Of a stretch of 64,000 nt of DNA, positions 37,925 through 47,420 are shown piece by piece (positions within the stretch are counted from its first letter, which is position 1; each line of letters begins with the position of its first letter). The stretch spans positions 37,763,001 to 37,827,000 of the forward strand of contig OY987265.1 in the NCBI GenBank assembly GCA_963920665.1. Reading direction: 5' to 3'. The notes below the pieces were generated by a model that was not told where the DNA came from, ran no database searches, and saw only the letters and a program-made list of their open reading frames with translations. Made by a program: the position numbers and the translations under genes. Source of the DNA: Straminergon stramineum (lineage: Eukaryota > Streptophyta > Bryopsida > Hypnales > Calliergonaceae).

Positions 37925-38160
37925 GTTGTTTTGTATTTGTTTGTTTTGTTTTAATTGTTTATTACAATGAAATCTCCAGAACCATGCATCCTTCGGTTGT
38001 GTTCTTGGTACCATTAAAAAGCTCTCTTCAAGGAGGTGTGCATGAAACTATGTTTTGTGGTGCTTTGATTTATGATAGGAAACATATTGAATTCTGAAGT
38101 TTTAGATGAAATTTTAAAAAGTTAGAAAAATGATTTGTACTTTTATTTTGGTTGTGGCAA
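37925..38160. repeat. Dispersed repeat, copy 1 (paired with 51750-51965)
   Basis: It shares TTACAATGAAATCTCC, CTTGGTACTAT-like and ACTTTTATTTTG.TTGTGGC words, in order, with 51750-51965. Type unknown. Confidence 0.65.
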
Positions 38161-38454
38161 CAACACAAGGAACACTACACTAAATTATAGTGAAATTAGG
38201 TTGCTTAAACAATTAGGTTGCCTTATCCCAATTTTTTTTTATAACAAGCCATCAAAGTCAACAAAAAATTCTACATGTATTTCCACTTCTACACATGGAG
38301 ATCCATTAGTCCCAATTACAACAACACCTAATTCAAAAGTAGTGCATTCTTGTAGAATAACACCAAATATTCATATTGTGTCAAATGTCAAGAAATTAGT
38401 GTCGGGAAACCAAGTTTCACTATTTAGTGGACTGCAGTGATCATGAACTTACTA

Positions 38455-38720
38455 AAAGCATCCCTTCTTCCTGCCATTGGTCGGGGGTGAATTGGCCCCC
38501 TCTCTTGGCCCCTCCAAGTCATTCGAGGTGTACAAGTAAAACAAAAAGCCCCCTATTTTGTGCTTGATTAATTTACCTTGCACACCTCATTCAGCTAATT
38601 TGGGGCCTTTGGTTATAAATATGACTTCAAAATTTGCAAATCTTATTATGTATGGAAAATTTTTTAAATGCAACATTTTCCCAAGCGAGGGGGTCAATTC
38701 CAATGCTTTCTTTTTGCATT
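38455..38720. repeat. Dispersed repeat, copy 1 (paired with 62745-63010)
   Basis: It shares CCCCCTATTTTGTGCTTGAT, CACCTCATTCAGCTAATTTG and GGGGCCTTTGGTTATAAAT-like words with 62745-63010. Type unknown. Confidence 0.65.
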
Positions 38721-38999
38721 TTTTATGAAGTGCCAAAGTGGTGATATAAAATGTTATAGTTATGCTCAAATTTCAACATTCATCCACATATTGAATAGAA
38801 AATATCACATTCACACATATCACATGTTCATAACTCTATTTTCATCTACAATCTGGCAATTATGGCCAAGAATTTTATTTATTTTTTAATGGAAATTTTT
38901 CTATCAAAAAACTTCACTTAATTTTGCCATTTTCTAGCCTATTTTTTATTTTTTTATTTTTTCCTAGTGCAATCTGGCACCATAAAGCCAAAAAACAAA

Positions 39000-39798
39000 A
39001 AAAAAAGCCTTGCGGCTGGGCCCTTGTATTCTCATTCTTTTGCAATAAAGGTCCGCCTTTATTTGTGTCAAAAAAGAAAAGAAAAGAAAAGCCCACGTCA
39101 GTTCACCCCGGCCCCTGCCAGCATGGGCCGAACTGATAAGTTAACTTACTGGTAAGATCCTCCTGATCCGACGACTCCTCCAGTCCCCAGAGAGACGGAG
39201 GCTGCGCACTAAATAACTTCCCTGTCCCTGTCCCTCACCCTCACCCTGCAATTAAGTTAAGTGGGCGTGCTAAAGCGAGATTAGCAACGAATTTGTTGAC
39301 TTAGCCCCACCAATCATGTGGAGACAGAGGAAGGGAAGCGGAGGCGTCGTTCCTGACTGGGGAGCATCCCAAATGCTGATGAGTCAACCACCCGGCCCGG
39401 CCCGGCCCGACCCTTCCGGGCGATAAGCCGATAACTTTAACTCAACCCGGCCCATTCCCAAACCAACTGACGGACGGACGGACGGACGGACGGAAACCAA
39501 AAAAAGCGGCCGCTGTAACTTTACTATTCTTCTCTCGCCACGACACCTGGCGTCCGTCCGTCCGTCTCGCGCAGCCTGCCAGCCTGCCTGCCTGCCTGCC
39601 TGGTGGGGAGGGAAGTACTACTGGAGTTATTTTAACTTAACTAAAGTTAAGTTACGTCCGCTCTGCTGCTGACCACAACGTGGTCACGTCGGTCAAGGAA
39701 AAGGCCCATCGCCCCTTCCGAGAGTTCCGTCGCTCTGGGGGACGGCTTCAATACGCTTCCGTCCCCCGGCCTGACACTCATGTCTGCGGGCAGAGTAA
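39000..39798. other. CpG-rich island with GGAC and CCTG repeats, no recognised gene
   Basis: It holds CCCGG repeats (about 39391-39409), GGAC repeats (about 39473-39494), the inverted GTCC repeats (about 39551-39566), CCTG repeats (about 39580-39602) and a GCGGCCGC. No frame shows a known domain. The composition matches the ERF promoter, not the flanks. Confidence 0.5.
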
Positions 39799-39980
39799 CT
39801 TAAGCTTTTTTTATAGTAGTATAATAACTAAAACTATTTTTGCCTTTTTAAAAACTACTTTTGCTTTTTTTATAGTAGTATAATAACTAAAACTATTTTT
39901 GCCTTTTTAAAAACTACTTTTGCTTTTTTTTGTAAAACTATTTTTGCCTTTTTCTTAAAAACTATTTTTGCTTTTTTGGA
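39799..39980. repeat. Tandem repeat of about 59 bp, two full and two partial units
   Basis: TTTTTTATAGTAGTATAATA followed by ACTAAAACTATTTTTGCC and TTTTTAAAAACTACTTTTGC occurs twice almost without change, then as two shortened units. It closes the 39-kb CpG island. Confidence 0.85.
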
Positions 39981-41327
39981 AATGAAGGGACAAGCCCAAG
40001 GTCACATTAGGGCACCCCGCCCCAATCCATCAGTGGAACACAGGGACAGTACCAGAGGGTTTTCTTTTTCAAGTGGAGGGAGGCGGACCCTCATTCCGTT
40101 CTTGGTCATCTAAAAAAAATTGACCACGTACAATCTAAACTTCAAATGGAATTTTCTAAATTATAAAAAGGAAATGGAGAAGATTCTACATTAAAAAAGA
40201 AGCTTTCATGCCAAAAAGGGAAGGTCCTATTTATTGGTACACTTAACAAATGCTTGAAAAGGTATGACAATTGTGGATCTTTCTATTGTGAACCAAGTGG
40301 AGGTGGGGGGCTCTTGATATTTGGTCAACTTGTTGGGTTTGGGAAGGAGAATGGCAGACCTAGGAATAAGGAAGAACCAATGGGCTGGTTGCATTGGGTG
40401 GGGTGGGTTTTGCATTGCCTTGTCATTATGGTGTTGACATGCTAGTTTCTAGTTGGATTGAAGGTGCTTTTCCATAATAATCAATAAAACTCCCATCCCC
40501 CCCCCCAAGTACTTGATTGTTGGAACAAAAAATGGTAAAATCATTTTAAAATCAATGTAGAGAAGAATTGTAAGTCATCCACATTATCTATGATTAGTCA
40601 AATGTATAGGATACGTTCTTCTTTTTAATGCTTTATTGCAAGTATGATTTCTCTTCACTACATTGAAATGGTTATTTAGTAGGTAATAGTAGAAACATGA
40701 TCTTGGTAGACTTGACATTAAGACCCACCCTAAATTTCCTTCTAGTGATGAGTGAATAATTGGTTAGTAGGGAAATTAATATGACCAATTTGACAATGTC
40801 ATTTTTGCACATAATAGATGCTAAAAAGCCACTCCTACACCTAATGTTGAATAGTTTATCCTTGTGATGAATAGTTTTGACCATACTAAATAACTATTTT
40901 GGTATAGTAGAAAGGAAGTTTGGGACAATAAGCAACAATATGATAGTTTGATTCTACATGTCTATATGGACACCAAACTAATGTCCATGTGTGGCTATAG
41001 AAACCATGCTCTAATGTTGAAGCTTGGTGCTAAAAGACTCTCTTTTCTACAAGGTGCTTGAAGTTTTTGCAATGACTATTTTCCATACCAAGTGCATTTT
41101 CCAAAATATTTGTCTTGAACCATTTAGGGATAAGTAACAAAAACAAAAGTACAATATTATGTTGTTTTCAAAGGCTGAAAATTCAACAAAGTTGAACATC
41201 ACGCATTCAAGAATAAAGAATAGATATGTAAGACTAGTAGGAAGTGTCCCAACGCTCGTCGTCACCCATTTGTATTCTCCATGTAAGTAATCCCCATTGT
41301 TGAATATAATTACACACACTAAAATTG
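39981..41327. other. Intergenic, nothing recognised
   Basis: Small overlapping frames only; no domain. Confidence 0.5.
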
Positions 41328-41901
41328 TTAACCCCGAAAGGACAATTGTCCGTTGAACGGACAATCAAAATCTGGGTAGGTTCCTATGAAGTCAATTTTG
41401 GTTGGATGTTCACATATTTTTGACACAAGGTGTAAACATGTACCCCCTAAGTGGGAATATAATTTTTTTTTCGATCAGATGCCCAGATCAAAAGTTATGC
41501 TGCCCCGAACTTTTTTTTAATCGGGCAGCTTTTGCAAAACTCCTCCTTTACTTCTGAAATTTTACAGGTATGTAATTTAAATGATTTCAGATACAAGTGT
41601 AAAAGAAAATAACCATGTATAGTGTAAAAATCTCACTTTTACAGGAGTTAAAGTCTGCTGGCCCTGTCGGGCAGGGTCAAAAAAAAACTTTTTCTTCTAA
41701 CTTCGAATGTTACAATCTTTCAATCCGTGCGGTCAAAGTTTCTGAAATTTTTTCCGCATGTTCCCATAGTAGTCTAGTACAAATTTGTACGGTTAAATTT
41801 TGAAAAAAAAACATTTTTTTTTCATTTTTTTCTTACTGTTCTAAGAAGTGGCAGTTTTTCACAGTTTGTGTCCAAAATGTGCCTCGTCCTTTAGGGGTTA
41901 A
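41328..41901 (-). mobile_element. TTAA element, group C, inverted (574 bp)
   Basis: It begins TTAACCCCGAAAGGAC and ends GTCCTTTAGGGGTTAA, a 16-bp inverted terminus with one mismatch. Just inside the left end is a perfect short palindrome, ATTGTCCGTT/AACGGACAAT. The module lies inverted at about 41700-41805. The CpG content is higher than in its paralogue at 14816, which suggests a younger copy or less methylation decay. The left flank (41291-41330) is repeated just after the element (41911-41949). Confidence 0.83.
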
Positions 41902-42117
41902 CACCCATTATCACCATTGCTGAACATAACTACGCACACGAAAATTGTAATGAATGTGGGGTTTGAAATTCCTACAAGACACTAATACATTACAGATTGC
42001 AAAATCTCCAAATGGTGAATAATTCTGTACTAGAATTCCACTTTTCGCAATCAATGATACCCGCATGAATTAAAATTAACAATTTTTTTTGGAGTTGTGG
42101 ATACCATTTCCAGTCAT

Positions 42118-42136
42118 ATTATTATTATTATTATTA
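42118..42136. repeat. (ATT)n microsatellite
   Basis: Short run of ATT. Confidence 0.9.
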
Positions 42137-42199
42137 ATGCTAGTATGTGTTTTCCTTTTCCCGAGAGGGAGGGGGGGGGGACAAATGAATGACACATTG

Positions 42200-43099
42200 T
42201 AGTAAAAAGGTACGAGTACCGGTACCAGGCTTTACACCGTTTGGTAAGTTACTTTTGGTAAGTTACGTTTGGTAGGTTGTAAGTTACTAGCTCCCTCCCT
42301 GACCTCAGGCGAACGTTTGCAACAACCGCCCACACGGACATGTCCACCACGCTCGCCCCCCTGGCCACCTGTACGCCCCTCGAACATCTTCCCTCTGCCG
42401 CAGTGTGGCAGTGTGGCACCTGCACCCCCTTCCATCGCCGCCTGCTGCTGCTAACTTACATGTCACGAATCTCCTCACTAGTAAGTAACGTAAGTAAACT
42501 AGTAAGTTCACTCACTACGTTACTTACTAACTTAGTCCGAATCTTTTCCTCCTCTCCGTCCGTCCTCTCCAGCCGGCTAAATTAGTGCCTGTGCAGCAGC
42601 ATCATCATCATCAGACGGATGCCTAATTAGGCGGGTTAATAAGGTTCCTAATTCCCTTCCCAACGCAATTATATTAATTGGGGTGATTCTTGCGTGCGTA
42701 CCCGACGCAGAATTAGCGCGTTTCTGTATCTTCGAAGATCTAACAAAAATGGTATCGCATCGTCGTACCACTCGACCACTCAAGCCGTCACAGCAAGCCT
42801 CTGTGCTGCTCTGCACCCAAGCACCAGATATTTTTGGGCTCCCCAATCGTGGTAGTGAAATCGCGCCTTGGCGGGGGCATTTGTGTCAAAAAGAAATCAA
42901 AAAAAAAAAAGACCCATATATAAATGAAAAAGAACACACCAGAGACGCGTGTGTTGAATGTTTCGAAACCTTCAGCAGCAGCAGCAGCGGCGGCAAGAAA
43001 AGCAAGATCGGTGCCTGGGATTTCTCATCAAGCTTCCTGAAGTTAAGGATGTTGTAAGATTCGTGGGGTACGCGTACAAACAAACCAAAGCTTCATGCG
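42200..43099. other. GC-rich island with GTAAGTTAC words, no recognised gene
   Basis: GTAAGTTAC or its inverse recurs at about 42243-42290 and 42480-42535. A CAG/CGG patch lies near 42972-42992. Frames on both strands (up to about 124 codons) lack any recognised domain. It lies downstream of the ERF gene and could be a separate promoter or a distal 3' region. Confidence 0.45.
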
Positions 43100-43764
43100 T
43101 AAGTCTCTATCTATCCTCAACCGCATCTCTCTCATTCCTTCACAAGGCCAGTACCTTACGCTTAGCTTGGTGAATACCAAACCGTGCACCATGCGTGTTG
43201 AAACTCACGAAGTACTATGTTAATATGGCATCCATTTAAGAGACCTAAAACGGTAATGAAGCCAATATACCATACTTGTGCGAAGCATGGTGATGCACGG
43301 GTTGCAAATAATCCCTCTCGAAATTCATTCAGTACACCTCGTAACGCTCTCCAGCATCAAGGCCTAGTAATGATGCTTGCCACTCAACTACCCTCCACAA
43401 TGCATTCATCCCGTTCGTGTTGTGCATACTTCACCTAAACTCAGATTCGCAACACCACATACCAAAACGTCAATAGAAATTCGAATGCAACAACAGCATA
43501 CACAACAAAAGGAAAGGAACCCGACATGGACATGGTTTGAGGATGTGAAAGTGTTACACGCAAATGGTATAACGCAGGCAAAATGCTATTTTTATGAATA
43601 AATGGAAGTGTGGAACTAGTGAAACAAAGTGGGAGCGGTGCTGGTGAAGAAAAGCTCTCCGGTTGTGTGTTGTGTGCTTGCTATCTATCTATCTGGGGGG
43701 GTCGTTCCGTCCGTCCATGGCCGTGCGTAAAAAAAAGGGTTGGGCAGAGCTGCCAAAAACTACA
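43100..43764 (-). other. Probable ERF 3' UTR and downstream flank
   Basis: This sequence of intermediate GC follows the ERF stop codon on the minus strand. A short CTAT microsatellite lies at about 43678-43694. No further open frame continues the protein and no clear polyadenylation signal could be fixed. Confidence 0.35.
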
Positions 43765-44853
43765 CTAACTCAGAAAGACTTGTCTTCCGGGTCGGGACAA
43801 ACAGAAGTCCGTTTCTACAGCCCGTTGCAGATGTTGCTCAATACTACAAGGAGGATGGTTGAGGTCTAACAAGAAAGGATACGTTCTTCGCATCTCGGGC
43901 TTCGCATCGTGCGGGGTAGTAGTAGTCGCCGCTGGGGCTGCCTCAGAGTTGAGAATCACGGAAGACGACGAGTCGCAGTCGCTATGGCAGGCTCGAGTCT
44001 CGGGAGGAGTCGTGACGACGGCCGGCATAGCGCCAGTACTCAACCAGTCTCGCCCCACAGGCGTCACTTTCTTAGCGATTCTCTGGCGCTTGCTGTCAGA
44101 CTCGTCGAACAAGACGTGGATCGGAGTCGTGGACGCCGTGGGGCGTTTACTAGACCACGCGTATGGCATATCGGCTTCCTCAATACAGGAACGAGCCGCG
44201 CTCATGCTCTTGTATTGGGTGTGCGTGTCGTCAGGATCCGGGGTGGTGACGGAGATGTTGAGGTCCAGGCCACTGCGCCAGGAAGAAGACTCCGATGCCC
44301 CACCGCCGTTGTTGCTGGATCGGTAGATGCTGTGGCTTTTGGAGGGCTGGTGGTGATGAAGAAACGCTTGGTGGTGATGCTTCATCGGACTGCTGGAGAG
44401 AGACTCCACGGTGGAACTTTGACTGGTAATGCTCTGATCGTCTGCGCCGTGGGGGGGTGTCGCGAAGTTCGTCTTGGCTTTCGTGCCACGAAGTGCTCGT
44501 GCGGCTGCAAGAAAGAGAAAATTCGGAAATGGTTAGCAATTCGGCATTCGGGTATGCAGTAATCACGAGTGAGAGAGAGAGAGAGACGGGGAGGGGTTTC
44601 AATCAAGGCATTTCATTCGGGGGTGATCTTGGGTTTGGAGTTGGGGTTGCTTACCACTATCGTACGCACGGGCAGCTTCTTCCGCAGTGTCGAAGGTCCC
44701 TAACCAAACGCGCGTCTTCTTCCACGGATCGCGAATCTCAGCCGCGAAACGACCCCACGGACGCTTCCTCACGCCGCGGAAGTGCGCACCTTGCTCGGCT
44801 TGGTGAGGCTTCGCGCTTCCGACCACTCTATCTGCACCATCTCTCTGCGCCAT
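43765..44853 (-). CDS. AP2/ERF transcription factor with EAR repression motif, two exons
   Basis: Exons 44655-44853 and 43765-44504 are separated by a 150-bp GT-AG intron (donor GTAAGC, acceptor TTGCAG). The 939 nt encode 312 aa. The AP2 DNA-binding domain covers about residues 23-80. It has the ERF-type core [17 protein letters not shown], then [19 protein letters not shown], and finishes in exon 2 with [19 protein letters not shown] sits at about 146-150 and DLNHPP at about 280-285. The latter is the DLNxPP-type EAR motif that recruits TOPLESS-class corepressors, so the protein is probably a nuclear repressor binding GCC-box DNA, of the ERF3/ERF4 (group VIII) kind. The middle is His- and Ser-rich and probably disordered. 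The start ATG has A at -3 and G at +4. The odd feature is the intron inside the AP2 domain; Arabidopsis group VIII genes have none there. The exact orthologue is not resolved. Confidence 0.92.
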
Positions 44854-46148
44854 CGTTTCCCTCTCTCACTTAACAAAAAACACGCTCCAGGAACACCACC
44901 AACACGAACTCGCCTTGTTCCAGAGTGTCTCAATCTCGATGCCGTCCGCAACAAAAACTTCCTCCAATTATTATCCCCTCCCCAAACAAACTCACCGTCA
45001 TTCCCCGAGTATATCACTCCTTTACACTCAACTCAATCTGCAAACCCACAAGAAAAGCCCAACCCACCAACCGGGTTCAAACTCGCCGCTAATCACACTC
45101 TCTCCGCTTCCCTACACGCCCCGTCTAATCTCAATCGCTCTACCACCACTTCGCCACCGCTGCTGCTGCCCACCATTCCCACACTCCAAAAGCTATATAT
45201 CCAAAACCGCAGGCACTGACTGGATCTCCAATTCCAAACCAATTGTCACGCCACCACCAAAACTCGAGGATCCGATTGAGCCTCCTCCCAATTAGATGAG
45301 CACTCACACCACACGAGTGGCAACAAAAAAAGAGCCAAGTATCTTATGTACGTGAGCCGCTGCTGCAAGAGAGAGAAGAAAGAGAGAGAGAGCGTGGGCG
45401 GTGGAAGAGTGTGCGCAGAGAATGAGCCTGCGCTCGAGCTTAACAAGGGAGCGAGCGAGCGAGTATGGGACCCCATGGAGGCTCCCCAGGGAAGCGCGGA
45501 GGGAGAACCTGGATGGTGGAGCCGGCCGCTGCTGCCGAGAACCCGGCCCGGCGGCAACATCGCGGGTCCCACGCGAAATCCCGGGCCGGGCCGCGCACTC
45601 GATGTACGATGCCTGGACAGGACTGGACTGGACTGGACTGGCCGGGGGGCGGGTCCCATCCGTAGACTCCAACCCGACTTCAGTTCCTACCGATGGTGCC
45701 GTTTTTTTACTCACTTCTCACCGAATGGGGGTAAATTAAGTAGGGGTAAATCCAACAGAGGTAAATCAAATGGGGTAAATCAAATGGGGTCCTCCTCTGG
45801 CTCATCCAGTTTGCGCGTTCCCAAGAAGGGGACGAGACGCGAGACCGACGAAGGTGCCCTCCGACCAACCCGACCACGAGCAGACCATCACCAGGCAGGC
45901 GCGCCTGCAGCTGCTACCTACCGGGTGGCTGTGGCTGCTGCAGGCTACAGACAGGGCGGCAGGGGGGCAGGTAGGTAGGTAGGTGGGTGGATAGCTGCGC
46001 TCGGTTGGGTTAGGTTGGGTGGCGTGGTGGGGCCCGGAGACCCGATGGCGGCTCGCTTCCTTTCCGGCCGGCCCATTCCCTCGCTTGCTGGCTTGCCTGA
46101 CTCCCACTTTCTCGCGGCCTTCCCTTTTCCCACTCACCGTCAAATGTT
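44854..46148 (-). promoter_or_regulatory. CpG-rich 5' UTR and promoter region of the ERF gene
   Basis: This is the CpG-rich sequence upstream of the ERF start. It contains GA-rich runs, a GGACT pentamer array at about 45617-45641, a GGTAAATC-type repeat around 45730-45790 and GTAG repeats near 45970. Long frames on both strands are low-complexity and lack recognisable domains, so I read it as an unmethylated promoter island rather than another gene. Confidence 0.6.
45194..45199 (-). promoter_or_regulatory. Candidate TATA box of the ERF gene
   Basis: TATATA lies in an otherwise GC- and C-rich stretch about 340 bp upstream of the ERF ATG. A start site about 30 bp downstream would give a purine-rich 5' UTR of roughly 310 bp. 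The position is reasonable but the call rests on the motif alone. Confidence 0.45.
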
Positions 46149-47420
46149 GGCTTTTGGCTGCGCTTTGTGCCCGCGCCTCCGTTGGGCAATAGTTTTGCTG
46201 CTACTGCGGTTGTTGTTGTTGTTGCTGTTGTTGAAGGAGTCTTTTTTTTTTTTTTCTTTCTTTTATTTTGACTCCTTTTTTTTAGGAATGCTAAAGAAGG
46301 GAATTCATTGCATGCGTAAAAGAGAATCTCACTGCATGCTGAATTTGACACGCTTGAATTTCACATCTTCGGTATATTTTTTTTTAATTTTTTTACTTTG
46401 GGGAGGAAGGAAAAGGTAGAATTTGTGTCTGTATTTGAAGGCGTATTTGAAGGTGAGGGAGCATAATAATATTGTTTACATGTGCTTTCTCTCTCTCTTC
46501 TTTGGTATACCAAAGAATAATTTGTTGTAGGAGACTTAGAAGCGGTGGCTTTTGGCTATGCTTTGTGCCTGCACCTTCGTTGGGCAATAGTTTTGCTATT
46601 GTGGTAGCTATTGTAGGAGGAGTCTCCTTTTCTTTTCTTTTTTATCTCCTCTTTTTCGGAATGCTAGGGAAGGGAAATCCTTGCACGTGTAAAAGAGTAT
46701 CTCACTGCATGCTGAAATTGACACGCTCAAATTTCACATCTATGTTACATTTTATTTTATTTACTTTGGGGAGGAGGAAAAAGGTGGAATTCAAGTCTAT
46801 ATTTGAAGGTGTATTTGAAGGTGAGGGAGCATAATAATAGTGTGTACATGTGCTTTCTCTCTCTTCTTCTGTATACCAAGAATAATTTGTTGTAGGAGAG
46901 TTAGAGGCATTGGCTTTCGGTTGTACTTTGTGCTCGTACCTTTGTATGTTGTTGTAGTCTTCTTTTTTCTCCTTTCTTCTAAAATGCTCATGAAGGGAAT
47001 TCATTGCATGCATAGGAGCATCTACATATTGAAATTGACATGCTCCAATTTCAAATCTTCAAAATTTTTTTATTTTGAGGAGGAAAAATTGGTATTCATG
47101 TCTATATTTGAAGGTAAGGGAGCATAATGAAAGTGTTTACATGTACTCTCCCTTCCTCAGGATACCAAGAATAATTTGTTGTAGGGTAATTAGAAGCATT
47201 GACTTTTGGCTACACTTTGTGCCTGCACCTTCATTGGGTAATAGTTTGTTGTTATTGTTGATGCTATAATCTTCTCCTTTCTTCTTTCTTTTTCGTAATA
47301 CTAATGAAGGGAATTCATTGCATGTATTAGAGCATTTGCATGCTCAAATTTCACATTTTTAATATAGTTTTTTTACTTTGGGGAGGAAAAGGTGGAATTA
47401 TCCCATGCATTGACCATGTT
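46149..47420. repeat. Four-copy degenerate tandem array upstream of the ERF gene
   Basis: Units begin at about 46149, 46547, 46912 and 47201 (spacings of about 398, 365 and 289 bp). Each contains, in order, GGCTTTTGGCT..CTTTGTGCC, a pyrimidine-rich tract, GAAGGGAATTCATTGCATG, CACGCTCAAATTTCACATC, TACTTTGGGGAGGA, TATTTGAAGGTGAGGGAGCA and AATAATTTGTTGTAGG. Copy 1, next to the promoter island, is GC-rich with intact CpGs; later copies carry TG or CA at the same places and shrink. Short frames in the array are by-products of the repeat. Confidence 0.85.

Noticed and set aside
38135..38440. 101-codon plus-strand frame
   Set aside because: It begins inside a dispersed repeat whose other copy (51750-51965) does not keep the frame.
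43859..44562. 155- and 217-codon plus-strand frames
   Set aside because: These are antisense shadows of the ERF coding exon.
45346..45978. 210-codon plus-strand frame upstream of the ERF
   Set aside because: Composition-driven by CpG-rich sequence and simple repeats; overlapping frames on the other strand; position fits the ERF promoter.
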